From assembly GCF_036409475.1 (NCBI RefSeq), contig NZ_JAYRCK010000006.1, positions 1 to 64,000 on the forward strand: 64,000 nucleotides of DNA. The letters are read 5' to 3'. Positions 7,939-16,427 of this stretch are shown in pieces. The stretch comes from Scandinavium sp036409475. Lineage in GTDB: Bacteria > Pseudomonadota > Gammaproteobacteria > Enterobacterales > Enterobacteriaceae. The translations under genes and the position numbers were made by a program. The notes under the pieces are model-generated. The model was not told the origin of the DNA, did not search any database, and worked only from the letters and a program-made list of their open reading frames with translations. How positions within the stretch are numbered: position 1 is the first letter of the stretch; every line of letters begins with the position of its first letter.

Positions 7939-8289
7939 ATGTTCAGGTCACTGATTCTGGCTGCGATACTTCTGGCAAGCGCCCCACTAGTGGCGAATGC
8001 AGGCGAACTCACCCTGCTGCCATCTGTGAAATTACAGATTGGCGATCAGGATAATTACGGTAACTACTGGGACGGCGGTCGCTGGCGTGACCACGATGAC
8101 TGGCGTCGCAATTACGAATGGCGTGATGCTCGCTGGCATCGCCATGATAACGGCTGGCACCGCGGCTGGGATAAACGCAAAGCCTATGAGCGCGGCTATC
8201 GCGAAGGCTGGAACGACCGCGACGATCACCGCGGCGGCTGGGGTCGTGGCCCAGGCCGGGGCGATCATGGGCACGGACATCGCCATTAA
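7939..8289 (+). CDS. ypeC: Exported DUF2502 protein YpeC
   Basis: A 116-residue protein matching E. coli YpeC (108 aa) and lying at the same locus before mntH. Residues 1-21 are a cleavable signal peptide (MFRSLILAAILLASAPLVANA), so the product is periplasmic. The mature part is extraordinarily rich in Arg, His, Trp, Gly and Asp, with repeated GW and RD pairs (for example GWDKRKAYERGYREGW), and ends in a Gly/His tail that might bind metal. No function is established. The start has a good AGGAGAG ribosome site. A REP pair follows the stop codon. Confidence 0.9.
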   Translation: MFRSLILAAILLASAPLVANAGELTLLPSVKLQIGDQDNYGNYWDGGRWRDHDDWRRNYEWRDARWHRHDNGWHRGWDKRKAYERGYREGWNDRDDHRGGWGRGPGRGDHGHGHRH

Positions 8290-8319
8290 TTCCTCAACGA
8301 TTTTTGCCCGGTGACGAGT

Positions 8320-8400
8320 GCCCGGTGGCGGCTTCGCCTTACCGGGCCTACAAACGGCATCGAGCCATCGTAGGCCCGTGCAAGCGCAGCGCCGCCGGGC
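8320..8400. repeat. REP pair (BIME) between ypeC and mntH
   Basis: Two inverted REP palindromes (GCCCGGTGGCGGC...CCGGGC at 8320-8347 and TAGGCCCGTG...GCCGCCGGGC at 8371-8400) face each other in the convergent intergenic gap. This is the usual enterobacterial extragenic palindrome arrangement. Confidence 0.85.
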
Positions 8401-8407
8401 AATTACC

Positions 8408-9646
8408 CTACAAACCTAATAACGTGCCCACCAGCAACCAGCCATTCAGCGTGACCACCAGCACCACGATTGCCCAACCCGCCCGTTTCACCCATAGCGT
8501 GTTCACCAGGTCACCCATCAGCTTTTTATCACTGGTGAACAGCAGCAGCGGCACCAGCGCCAACGCAATCCCGAAGCTCAGCAAGACCTGGCTCATCACC
8601 AGAATACGCGTTGGGTCGAGCCCCATCAGAATCACAATAAACGACGGCAGCATGGTCACAACCCGGCGGAACCACAGCGGTATGTGGAAGCGGATAAACC
8701 CTTGCATCACCACCTGTCCGGCAAGCGTTCCTACCACCGTGGAGGAAAGACCGGCGGCAATCAGGCTCAGGCCGAAAATGGTCGCCGCCGCGTGATTCAG
8801 CAGCGGTTCAAGCGTCAGATAGGCTTCATCAAGATCGGCCACGCCGGTGTGACCGTTGAAATGGAAAGCAGCCGCTGCGGTTGCCATCATCGCCAGGTTC
8901 ACAAAACCCGCAATGGTCATAGCAATCGCCACATCCCAGCGGGTCGCGTTATAGCGTTCCTGCCGCGTACCGTCATGCAAATGCTGTGTCAGCGAAGAAT
9001 GGAGATAAATAACGTGCGGCATAATGGTGGCGCCCAGCACCCCGGCGGCGAGGAAAACCGCCTCAGAATTGGGTAGAGAAGGCAGCACCATCCCTTTCGC
9101 AAGCGGTGCAAGCGCTGGCTGGGAAAAGACAAGCTCGACAATATAGGCCGCAGCGACAAACAGCAGCAGCCCGCCAATCACTTTTTCCAGCGGCTTTTGC
9201 CCCCGGCGTTGCAGCATCAGGATCAGGAAGGTGGCAATCCCGGTCAGTACAGCACCCTGAAGGAGCGAAATCCCCAGAATCAGCTTGAAACCAATCGCGG
9301 CGCCAATAAATTCCGCCAAATCCGTCGCCATGGCGATGATTTCTGCCTGAACCCAGTAAAACCAGACCAGAGGACGCGGATAGTGATCGCGGATTTGCTC
9401 TGCCAGGTTTTTGCCCGTGGCAATGCCGAGTTTGGCGGAGAGAACCTGAATCAGCATCGCCATCAGGTTAGCCCACACGACGACCCACAGCAGCTGGTAG
9501 CCAAAGCTGGCTCCTGCCTGAATATTAGTGGCAAAATTGCCCGGATCGATATACCCGATGGCGGCAATGAACGCAGGCCCCATTAATGCAAGTCGCATCT
9601 TGTGCGCTGCGCGACTGCTGCTACTCTCAACGCGACTGTTTGTCAT
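8408..9646 (-). CDS. mntH: Manganese/divalent metal:H+ symporter MntH (NRAMP)
   Basis: A 412-residue NRAMP-family inner-membrane transporter with about 11 hydrophobic segments; imports Mn2+ (and Fe2+) driven by protons. The metal-binding motifs are DPGN (residues 34-37, GYIDPGNFATN) and MPHVIYLHS near residue 210. Length equals E. coli MntH. The upstream region carries an MntR box and a Fur-like box, consistent with repression when Mn2+ or Fe2+ is abundant. It is transcribed alone and converges on ypeC across a REP pair. Confidence 0.96.
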   Translation of the reverse strand: MTNSRVESSSSRAAHKMRLALMGPAFIAAIGYIDPGNFATNIQAGASFGYQLLWVVVWANLMAMLIQVLSAKLGIATGKNLAEQIRDHYPRPLVWFYWVQAEIIAMATDLAEFIGAAIGFKLILGISLLQGAVLTGIATFLILMLQRRGQKPLEKVIGGLLLFVAAAYIVELVFSQPALAPLAKGMVLPSLPNSEAVFLAAGVLGATIMPHVIYLHSSLTQHLHDGTRQERYNATRWDVAIAMTIAGFVNLAMMATAAAAFHFNGHTGVADLDEAYLTLEPLLNHAAATIFGLSLIAAGLSSTVVGTLAGQVVMQGFIRFHIPLWFRRVVTMLPSFIVILMGLDPTRILVMSQVLLSFGIALALVPLLLFTSDKKLMGDLVNTLWVKRAGWAIVVLVVTLNGWLLVGTLLGL

Positions 9647-9658
9647 TTTCTGCCTCTG

Positions 9659-9682
9659 AAATATAGCCTTTGCTATGTTTTA
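9659..9682 (-). promoter_or_regulatory. MntR operator upstream of mntH
   Basis: An inverted repeat reading ATAGCCTTTGCTAT with A/T-rich flanks matches the E. coli MntR box (AACATAGC / GCTATGTT) almost exactly. It lies 13 bp upstream of the mntH start, where bound MntR would block expression. Confidence 0.85.
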
Positions 9683-9689
9683 TGCTATC

Positions 9690-9711
9690 AAAATGAGAAT
9701 GATTATCAAGT
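9690..9711. promoter_or_regulatory. Fur box upstream of mntH
   Basis: AATGAGAATGATTATCAAG matches the Fur consensus (GATAATGATTATCATTATC) at most positions. It may also influence the small plus-strand frame at 9730. Confidence 0.7.
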
Positions 9712-9729
9712 TCATTTGGTGAGGTGATA

Positions 9730-9837
9730 ATGATTTCTCTGATAGACAGAAACGATAGCCGTATCCAGCCATGTTTGCGGGTAGGTGGAGCGCCGGGTTG
9801 CCCCTTAGTCAGACTAGTACAAAAAGATAACTTTTAA
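9730..9837 (+). CDS. Candidate small protein (35 aa) between mntH and nupC
   Basis: An ATG at 9730, preceded by GGTGAGGTG, opens a 35-codon frame ending with TAA at 9835-9837. The peptide starts MISLIDRNDSRIQPCLRVGG and holds two cysteines; there is no signal peptide or membrane segment. It starts 18 bp downstream of the Fur box and 47 bp downstream of the MntR box, on the strand opposite mntH. I do not recognise it and cannot tell whether it is translated; a good ribosome site is the only direct support. The rest of 9647-9991 holds regulatory DNA. Confidence 0.3.
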   Translation: MISLIDRNDSRIQPCLRVGGAPGCPLVRLVQKDNF

Positions 9838-9860
9838 CACCTTTACATAACATAACGGAA

Positions 9861-9911
9861 ATGTCTGATGGATCACCTTTTTTGAGATTGCTCACAGGTT
9901 CTAACTATAGT
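9861..9911 (+). promoter_or_regulatory. nupC promoter with tandem CRP-type sites
   Basis: Two CRP-like sites (TGTCTGATGGATCACC at 9862-9877 and TTTGAGATTGCTCACA at 9881-9896) precede a TATAGT -10 box at 9906-9911. Paired CRP sites with CytR bound between them are the known arrangement at E. coli nupC. Confidence 0.6.
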
Positions 9912-9991
9912 GCGGCACAGATCTCGTTTTCTTTCACCTTGTTGCATAGAATGTGCACGGAAACTTAACCTGCCTCATATTTGGAGCAAAT

Positions 9992-11194
9992 ATGGACCGC
10001 GTTCTACACTTTGTCCTCGCGCTTGCGGTGGTTGCGATTCTGGCGTTGCTGGTCAGCCATAACCGTAAACAGATTCGCATTCGCTATGTTGTTCAACTAC
10101 TTGTCATTGAAGTCCTGCTGGCCTGGTTCTTCCTGAACTCAGATATCGGCCTCGGATTTGTGAAAGGATTCTCCGAGATGTTCGAAAAACTTCTCGGTTT
10201 CGCCAATGAAGGGACAAATTTCGTCTTCGGTAAAATGAACGATGAAGGTCTGGCATTCTTCTTCCTGAAAGTGCTTTGCCCTATCGTGTTCATCTCTGCA
10301 CTGATTGGTATTCTGCAACATATCCGTATTCTGCCGATTGTTATCCGTGCTATCGGTACCGTGCTCTCCAAAGTCAACGGTATGGGTAAACTGGAGTCAT
10401 TCAACGCGGTAAGCTCCCTGATCCTCGGTCAGTCTGAAAACTTCATCGCCTACAAAGATATTCTCGGCAAGATGTCCCGCAACCGCATGTACACCATGGC
10501 GGCGACGGCGATGTCTACCGTGTCGATGTCTATCGTCGGTGCTTACATGACGATGCTGGACCCGAAATATGTGGTTGCGGCGCTGGTTCTGAACATGTTC
10601 AGCACCTTTATCGTTCTGTCCATCATTAACCCGTATCGCGTTGAGCAGAGCGAAGAGAACCTGCAGATGTCTAATCTGCACGAAGGTCAGAGCTTCTTTG
10701 AAATGCTGGGTGAATACATCCTGGCAGGCTTTAAAGTGGCAATTATCGTCTCAGCAATGCTGATCGGCTTCATCGCGCTGATCGCGGCCCTGAATGCCCT
10801 GTTCGCGACCGTGACCGGCTGGTTCGGCCACAGCATCTCCTTCCAGGGGATTCTGGGCTACATCTTCTGGCCAGTGGCCTGGGTGATGGGTGTTCCTGCC
10901 GCTGAAGCGCTGCAGGTCGGCAGTATCATGGCCACCAAAATGGTCTCCAACGAATTCGTTGCGATGATGGATCTGCAGAAAATCGCCAGCACGCTTTCCC
11001 CGCGCGCAGAAGGCATTCTGTCCATCTTCCTGGTGTCCTTCGCCAACTTCTCTTCCATCGGTATCATCGCCGGTGCGATTAAAGGTCTGAACGAAGAACA
11101 AGGCAACGTGGTTTCTCGCTTCGGCCTGAAGCTGGTCTACGGTTCTACGCTGGTGAGCGTGCTTTCAGCGTCTATCGCCGCACTGGTTCTGTAA
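9992..11194 (+). CDS. nupC: Nucleoside:H+ symporter NupC
   Basis: A 400-residue concentrative nucleoside transporter of the inner membrane, nearly identical in length and sequence to E. coli NupC; imports pyrimidine nucleosides and adenosine with protons. The start is ATG 9992 (MDRVLHFVLALAVVAIL), with TTGGAG 6 nt upstream; the frame is open further upstream but without a ribosome site. Conserved CNT signatures are seen, including SSLILGQSENFIAY in the re-entrant/TM region and MGVPAAEALQVGSIMATK in the C-terminal half. Expression is probably CRP-activated and CytR-repressed. Confidence 0.96.
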   Translation: MDRVLHFVLALAVVAILALLVSHNRKQIRIRYVVQLLVIEVLLAWFFLNSDIGLGFVKGFSEMFEKLLGFANEGTNFVFGKMNDEGLAFFFLKVLCPIVFISALIGILQHIRILPIVIRAIGTVLSKVNGMGKLESFNAVSSLILGQSENFIAYKDILGKMSRNRMYTMAATAMSTVSMSIVGAYMTMLDPKYVVAALVLNMFSTFIVLSIINPYRVEQSEENLQMSNLHEGQSFFEMLGEYILAGFKVAIIVSAMLIGFIALIAALNALFATVTGWFGHSISFQGILGYIFWPVAWVMGVPAAEALQVGSIMATKMVSNEFVAMMDLQKIASTLSPRAEGILSIFLVSFANFSSIGIIAGAIKGLNEEQGNVVSRFGLKLVYGSTLVSVLSASIAALVL

Positions 11195-11210
11195 GCCAGG
11201 CAGAGGTGAA

Positions 11211-11243
11211 AAGCCGGGAGTGAATAGCTCCCGGCTTTTTTTA
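11211..11243. terminator. Bidirectional terminator between nupC and pdeA
   Basis: A perfect AAGCCGGGAG / CTCCCGGCTT stem is followed by a run of T on the plus strand and preceded by A residues. It serves nupC and the convergent pdeA. Confidence 0.85.
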
Positions 11244-13421
11244 TTTTACCAGCTCACTGAGCGGGCGAGGTATACCAATCAAATAGCCTTGCAGATAATC
11301 CACCCCGAGCCGGTACAACAACTCGCGCTGCGCTTCCGTTTCGACATACTCTGCTACCAGAGTGAAATTCTTGACCTTCGCCAGTTCGCATATCGATTTG
11401 ACGATCATTTCATCCACCACGTCCGTGGTGATGTTACGCACGAAACTGCCGTCGATTTTAACGATATCCGCCTCAAGGCGCTTCAGCCGCTCGTAGTTCG
11501 CGTAGCCCGTGCCAAAATCATCAATCGCTATCTGGCAACCAAATTCCCGCAGACGCTGAATGTTCAGCACGCTGTTTTCAGACCCCGCAAACGCCTGCTG
11601 CTCGGTTATCTCGATAGTCACATTTTTCGGCGAAATGGCGTATTGGTCGAAGAGATCGATAATCTTGTTGGCACTCTCTTTTTGCATCAGCGTGAACGGC
11701 ATCAGGTTCACAGAAAAATGCTCGCCGGGTAACGCTTGCATCGCTTTGAATAAGGTCTCAACCACCAGCAGATCGAAGCGTTTGCTCAGGTTGAATTGCG
11801 CAATAATGGGGATGAATTTATCCGGGGTCACTAACTGCCCGTCAAAACGCATACGCGCCAAGATCTCGTGGTAGCGCTCGCCCAGCTGGTTGACTATCGG
11901 CTGAGCAAAGAGCTCAATTCCCCCTTCTGCCAGCGCCTTTTTCACCCGGCTGAGCTGCATCACTCGTTCGGTAGTGTTGTCAGATACCGTCGCCAGACTG
12001 TTATCCAGCGCCAGCACGCGGCGAGCCGCACACGCTTGTTCCGACAGCCAACTCAACTGCCCGAGCGTATGGTGCAGAGCTTCCCCCTCGCCTTCAATCA
12101 CGCCCCAGGCTGCACCAAACTCCACATCCAGAGAATCGCCTTGCCAGCTGAATCTATGATTGTTCAGGAAATCGACTATCGATGAGAGTCTCGCCGCGGT
12201 TTCTGCGCCCTGCAGCACTAACAACAGTTCACTGCCCGGGAGCTGGAAAAGCTTCTCACCCTGGCACAATAAAGGCTGCAGTTCGCGGGTCACGCTGCGT
12301 TTGCAATGCACTCGCATCATCATGCCGTAATGGCGGCTTAAAAATTCCAGATTATCCATTCTCAGGCAGCACACACTGACTTGCGGATGCTCAGCCAGAT
12401 AGTGTTCAAAAGCGCGCAAATTCGGGAGCCCGGTCAACGGGTCCTGGTTGGCCTGTGTGTGCAGTTTCTGCTTTATCGCATCGCTTCGGCCATAGATTTG
12501 CGCGATATAAAGCATGCAAACGGTGAAGGAAATAAGCACCGACAGCACAAAGGAGAACGCATATTCCGTGCTCACGCCCTGCAGGAAATTGCGGTTATAC
12601 ACCACAAGGAAAAACGCACTGATGCCCCACAACAGGCTGATCAGAGGATAGCTGAAGCGGTTGATGGCGACAAAGAACAGAATGAAGATCAGCGGGACGA
12701 GATACCCGGCGATGTATCGCGATTCAAACGGCACGCACAATATCAACAGGAATGCCGTCAGCCCAAGCAGCCAGGGAAGTGTGAACAACCACTTCCGGTG
12801 ACGAAACGCCGGGGCGATATTCCGCCGCCAGAACTTTTTGGCATAGCGTGGGTTGAGGATCATTCGTAGTGGATAGTAAAACAGCAGGGTGAAAATCAGC
12901 GCCGAACAGATCAGGCTCTGAATGTCGACAATGCTGTAAATCACAGAGGAAGAAACAAAAAAGCCTGCCACTGACAGCGGGAAATCAAAAAAACGCCCGG
13001 CAAGATACATCGTGCCTTTCAGCGCAAACGGCGCGAAAAAGCCCCCCCAAAAAATACGCACGCCCATATTCTGATTAGGCAATCCAAACCGCCAGCGCTT
13101 GCCCAGCATCCAGCGCAGAATGCCGCAGGAAACAAACACCGCAAAGAGCTGACAAAATAACAGCACACCGCCCTGAAGCCACGGCAGCGGGAGCAGCCAG
13201 GCATTGGTCAGCGCGAAGCCGACGATCAGCGCAAGAATGGCATGGCGCCCGAACAGCAAGAGCATCGACAGCATGACGCTTATCGGCAGCCAGGCGAGAT
13301 AAATCGCGTGACCGTCAATTTGCGTGACGGGAGAAAGGAAGCGTGCAATCGGAATAGCAAACAGGCTAAGGCTCAGCGCCAGCACAAATTTTTTCACTGC
13401 GGGAGGGCGTGTTAACTTCAT
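11241..13421 (-). CDS. pdeA: MASE1-GGDEF-EAL cyclic-di-GMP phosphodiesterase PdeA
   Basis: A 726-residue inner-membrane protein matching E. coli PdeA/YfeA (729 aa). Residues 1-315 form a multi-span MASE1 sensor with about eight to ten hydrophobic segments. The GGDEF domain (about 325-460) is degenerate: PGSEL replaces the active-site motif, so no cyclase activity is expected. The EAL domain (about 475-726) keeps key elements: EILAR in place of E-x-L, IDDFGTGYANYERLK, VKIDGSFV, the conserved Glu in VAEYVETEAQ, and LQGYLIG. It probably hydrolyses c-di-GMP and so favours motility over biofilm. It is monocistronic, starting 223 bp from the tRNA-Ala genes. Confidence 0.93.
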   Translation of the reverse strand: MKLTRPPAVKKFVLALSLSLFAIPIARFLSPVTQIDGHAIYLAWLPISVMLSMLLLFGRHAILALIVGFALTNAWLLPLPWLQGGVLLFCQLFAVFVSCGILRWMLGKRWRFGLPNQNMGVRIFWGGFFAPFALKGTMYLAGRFFDFPLSVAGFFVSSSVIYSIVDIQSLICSALIFTLLFYYPLRMILNPRYAKKFWRRNIAPAFRHRKWLFTLPWLLGLTAFLLILCVPFESRYIAGYLVPLIFILFFVAINRFSYPLISLLWGISAFFLVVYNRNFLQGVSTEYAFSFVLSVLISFTVCMLYIAQIYGRSDAIKQKLHTQANQDPLTGLPNLRAFEHYLAEHPQVSVCCLRMDNLEFLSRHYGMMMRVHCKRSVTRELQPLLCQGEKLFQLPGSELLLVLQGAETAARLSSIVDFLNNHRFSWQGDSLDVEFGAAWGVIEGEGEALHHTLGQLSWLSEQACAARRVLALDNSLATVSDNTTERVMQLSRVKKALAEGGIELFAQPIVNQLGERYHEILARMRFDGQLVTPDKFIPIIAQFNLSKRFDLLVVETLFKAMQALPGEHFSVNLMPFTLMQKESANKIIDLFDQYAISPKNVTIEITEQQAFAGSENSVLNIQRLREFGCQIAIDDFGTGYANYERLKRLEADIVKIDGSFVRNITTDVVDEMIVKSICELAKVKNFTLVAEYVETEAQRELLYRLGVDYLQGYLIGIPRPLSELVK

Positions 13422-13608
13422 TTTATCAGAGCAATATTCCGGCTGGCACAGGACTGCAACGGCGGAATAGTATGTTTTTTAATCGCGCGAAGCAAGTAAA
13501 GGTGGAGCGAAAAATCCTATTCTTACTGGGGTTTTTCACGGCCCTACATTAACTGACATTATTCAACTGACATTCTTCGCGGATTTCTGACGAAACGGGA
13601 AGGCTAAA

Positions 13609-13638
13609 AAGCAAAAACCCCCGCCGAGGCGAGGGTTT
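13609..13638 (-). terminator. Terminator of the alaW-alaX tRNA transcript
   Basis: On the minus strand a stem of AACCCTCGCC with GGCGGGGGTT is followed by a T-run, immediately after the second tRNA-Ala gene. Confidence 0.8.
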
Positions 13639-13644
13639 GAATGT

Positions 13645-13720
<76 letters not shown>

Positions 13721-13761
13721 ACAATGTTGTTTACGTTCCAAACTCTGATGGGTGCAGAATT

Positions 13762-13837
<76 letters not shown>

Positions 13838-14055
13838 GTAACGTAAAACGTGTCGTGTTGACGGGCGGCATAATATGAATTCCCTTGCCAGGTGTCAACG
13901 GCAAAATAGTCCCCCCTCTTTCAATCGATGAAAAAGCATGCAACTGAATGACATTGCGAGGTTTCTCGCATTCATGAGTTAAACCCGTCACGTTTTCAAC
14001 TAAAAGGATGCTATAAGATGAACCACTAAGTCCACACAGGCACTCAGGAAATAGC

Positions 14056-14409
14056 ATGATCAAGGAACGAATGACGCCGGAGGAACTCGCCCATCTGACC
14101 GGTTATAGCCGCCAAACTATCAACAAATGGGTGCGTAAAGAGGGATGGAAAACATCACCTCGTCCCGGTGTACAGGGGGGGAAAGCCCGCCTGGTGCATG
14201 TCAATGAACAGGTTCGTGACTTTATTCACAGCGCGCAACGCGCGGCAGATGTTCCAAACCCGACAGAAGACAGTTTCGATGCTTTGCTGCTGTCACTGGC
14301 AAAAGAGATGTCACACAGCGAACAAAAGCAGCTCACCAGCCTGTTGCTTCGTGAAGGGATCACTGGTTTGTTGCTTCGTCTGGGCATTCGTATGCAAGAG
14401 CCGCAATGA
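14056..14409 (+). CDS. yfeC: DUF1323 putative DNA-binding protein YfeC
   Basis: A 117-residue protein matching E. coli YfeC. The N-terminal 55 residues contain a MerR/excisionase-like helix-turn-helix (MTPEELAHLTGYSRQTINKW), followed by a basic wing (PGVQGGKARLVHV). It is probably a small DNA-binding regulator; its targets are unknown. The stop overlaps the start of yfeD by 4 nt (ATGA), implying translational coupling. YfeC and YfeD are paralogues sharing the same fold and C-terminal LLxREGLxxLLxRL motif, so the pair likely arose by tandem duplication. Confidence 0.9.
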   Translation: MIKERMTPEELAHLTGYSRQTINKWVRKEGWKTSPRPGVQGGKARLVHVNEQVRDFIHSAQRAADVPNPTEDSFDALLLSLAKEMSHSEQKQLTSLLLREGITGLLLRLGIRMQEPQ

Positions 14410-14801
14410 ATATACTCCATAGCAAAATGACCACGCAGGAGCTCGCGCGCTGCGTTGGCATGGCCAACCAAACGATCAATCGCTGGATCCGCGAGCAAAA
14501 CTGGATAACCGAACCGGTGCCAGGCGTAAAAGGCGGAAGGGCGAGGTTGATTCATATCACGCCAGATGTCAGAGAGTTTCTGGCCTCAACCCCTAAACTC
14601 CGGCATCTCTCGCTTTCATTACGCGTAGCGGAATCCCCTCATCCTTATCACGAGCAGGATAAAGACCCTGTCTGGCAGCAGATTTTTGGCATTATGGTGA
14701 TGATGTCGCCGACGGAGAAAGAACGTCTGCATAAGGTGTTAGTGCGGGAAGGATTGAGTGAATTACTGGAACGTTTGCAGATAGCAGACGAGAGCGAGTA
14801 A
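14406..14801 (+). CDS. yfeD: DUF1323 putative DNA-binding protein YfeD
   Basis: A 131-residue paralogue of YfeC, coupled to it by a 4-nt overlap. It begins with MNILHSKMTTQELARC and carries the same helix-turn-helix (ELARCVGMANQTINRWIREQ) and wing (PGVKGGRARLIHI). The C-terminal half is predicted helical and ends in VLVREGLSELLERLQI. As for YfeC, a regulatory role is inferred from the fold only. Its stop lies just before the duplicated terminator that brackets repeat copy B. Confidence 0.9.
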   Translation: MNILHSKMTTQELARCVGMANQTINRWIREQNWITEPVPGVKGGRARLIHITPDVREFLASTPKLRHLSLSLRVAESPHPYHEQDKDPVWQQIFGIMVMMSPTEKERLHKVLVREGLSELLERLQIADESE

Positions 14802-14803
14802 AA

Positions 14804-14830
14804 AAACGGCAGGTGAAAAACCTGCCGTTT
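14804..14830. terminator. Intrinsic terminator, first copy (yfeD side)
   Basis: A stem AAACGGCAGG / CCTGCCGTTT with a TGAAAAA loop directly follows yfeD. A 24-bp segment of it recurs exactly at 14973-14996, on the other side of repeat copy B. Confidence 0.75.
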
Positions 14831-14969
14831 AGATTGCTGACAAAGAAGGAAAAAGCGTGGTTTTTCCTTCTTTGTGGTTAGCAGCCGAAAATCAATAAAT
14901 TGATTTTCCTTATTTTTTATTCAGTGACCTATGACAAATCTTCATTCGTTGGAAGTTTGTCATCAGTCT
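14831..14969. repeat. 139-bp three-hairpin repeat with inverted ends, copy B
   Basis: This is the second copy of the element at 678-815, in the same orientation and differing mostly by substitutions and one 1-bp length change. Its ends are AGATTGCTGACAAA and, read on the other strand, AGACTGATGACAAA. The 15-bp stem and the 22-bp palindrome are fully conserved. In the third hairpin a CTC/GAG pairing of copy A is replaced by TTC/GAA here, a compensatory change that preserves pairing. It is bracketed by a duplicated terminator whose sequence is unrelated to the terminator at copy A. Confidence 0.85.
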
Positions 14970-14970
14970 C

Positions 14971-14999
14971 AGCGGCAGGTGAAAAACCTGCCGTTTCTC
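14971..14999. terminator. Intrinsic terminator, second copy (gltX side)
   Basis: The repeat of the yfeD terminator hairpin (CGGCAGG / CCTGCCG), 13 bp from the gltX stop codon. On the minus strand it is the first hairpin reached by the gltX transcript. Confidence 0.7.
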
Positions 15000-15011
15000 A
15001 TTGAAGCTTAA

Positions 15012-16427
15012 TTATTGCTGATTTTCACGTTCAGCAATGAACGCCAGTGCTTTGTTGATACGCGCTACGCTGCGGCTTTTACCAATCGCGTGTACGGTAA
15101 CATCCAGGGCAGGAGACTGGCCTGCGCCGGTCACCGCTACGCGCAGTGGCATGCCCACTTTGCCCATGCCCACTTCCAGCTCATCAGCCGTTGCCTGAAT
15201 TGCGTGATGGACGTCTTCTGCCGTCCAGTCAGTGATGGCATCCAGCTTATCACGCACCCCTTCCAGCGGTTGACGAGCGACAGGACGCAGGTGTTTTTTC
15301 GCCGCGTCGGCATCAAACTCGTCAAACTCTTCATAGAAATAACGGCAGCTTGCCGCCATCTCTTTCAATGTTTTGCAACGCTCGCCCAGCAGTTTCACCA
15401 GTTCAGCCAGCTCAGGGCCGTTGCGGGTGTCGATTTTTTCCTGCTCGATATGCCATTGCAGATGAGTAGCCACATACTCCGGTGCCATGGAGTTGATGTA
15501 GTGGTGGTTCAGCCACTGCAATTTCTCGGTATTGAAAGCACTGGCAGATTTGCTTACCGCCCCCAGTGAGAACAGCTTGATCATCTCTTCACGAGAGAAA
15601 ATCTCCTGGTCACCGCTGGACCAGCCCAGACGCACCAGATAGTTCAGCAGCGCTTCCGGCAGATAGCCATCATCACGATACTGCATGACGCTCACCGCAC
15701 CGTGACGTTTGGAGAGTTTTTTACCATCGTCGCCGTTAATCATGGAAACGTGAGCATAAACCGGCACTGGCGCGTTCAGCGCTTTCAGAATGTTAATCTG
15801 ACGCGGGGTGTTGTTGATATGGTCTTCACCGCGGATAACGTGAGTGATTTCCATATCCCAGTCATCCACGACAACACAGAAGTTATAGGTTGGGGAACCA
15901 TCAGTACGGCGGATGATCAGATCGTCGAGTTCCTGGTTGCTGAACTCGATCGGGCCACGAATCTGGTCGTCGAAAATCACGGAACCGTCTTGCGGGTTAG
16001 CAAAACGCACCACGCAAGGTTCATCAGCAGCGTGCTCGATGTGATCGTGGCGGCAGCGGCCGTCATAACGTGGCTTTTCATTGTTAGCCATCTGCTCTTC
16101 GCGCAGCGCATCCAGGCGTTCTTTGGAGCAATAGCATTTATACGCCGTCCCCGCGACCAGCATGTCGTCGATAACAGCGTTATAGCGATCAAAACGTTTG
16201 GTCTGGAAATAAGGGCCTTCATCCCACTCCAGGCTCAGCCAGTTCATCCCGTCCATAATGGCTTCGATAGCTTCCGGCGTAGAACGCTCAAGATCGGTGT
16301 CTTCAATACGCAGCACAAACTCACCGTCGTGGTGACGTGCAAAAAGCCAGGAATAGAGAGCTGTACGAGCACCGCCGACGTGCAGATAGCCTGTCGGGCT
16401 TGGCGCGAAGCGAGTTTTGATTTTCAT
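15012..16427 (-). CDS. gltX: Glutamyl-tRNA synthetase
   Basis: A 471-residue class I aminoacyl-tRNA synthetase, the same length as in E. coli, which charges tRNA-Glu with glutamate. The HIGH-type motif is in PSPTGYLHVGGARTALY (residues 10-26) and the KMSKS-type motif is KLSKRHG near residue 237. A zinc-binding knuckle is visible as CYC (residues 98-100) with a later CRH. The start ATG 16427 gives the canonical MKIKTRFAPSP N-terminus. It is transcribed away from the valU tRNA operon and ends at the terminator beside repeat copy B. Confidence 0.97.
   Translation of the reverse strand: MKIKTRFAPSPTGYLHVGGARTALYSWLFARHHDGEFVLRIEDTDLERSTPEAIEAIMDGMNWLSLEWDEGPYFQTKRFDRYNAVIDDMLVAGTAYKCYCSKERLDALREEQMANNEKPRYDGRCRHDHIEHAADEPCVVRFANPQDGSVIFDDQIRGPIEFSNQELDDLIIRRTDGSPTYNFCVVVDDWDMEITHVIRGEDHINNTPRQINILKALNAPVPVYAHVSMINGDDGKKLSKRHGAVSVMQYRDDGYLPEALLNYLVRLGWSSGDQEIFSREEMIKLFSLGAVSKSASAFNTEKLQWLNHHYINSMAPEYVATHLQWHIEQEKIDTRNGPELAELVKLLGERCKTLKEMAASCRYFYEEFDEFDADAAKKHLRPVARQPLEGVRDKLDAITDWTAEDVHHAIQATADELEVGMGKVGMPLRVAVTGAGQSPALDVTVHAIGKSRSVARINKALAFIAERENQQ

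Noticed and set aside
8032..8314. Alternative frames over ypeC (Ala/Val/Pro- and Met/Ile/Thr/Ala-rich)
   Set aside because: These arise from the biased Arg/His/Trp/Gly codons of ypeC, which has a clear signal peptide and ribosome site.
11241..13421. pdeA as an active diguanylate cyclase
   Set aside because: The GGDEF motif is replaced by PGSEL, while EAL-domain residues are retained; only phosphodiesterase activity is expected.
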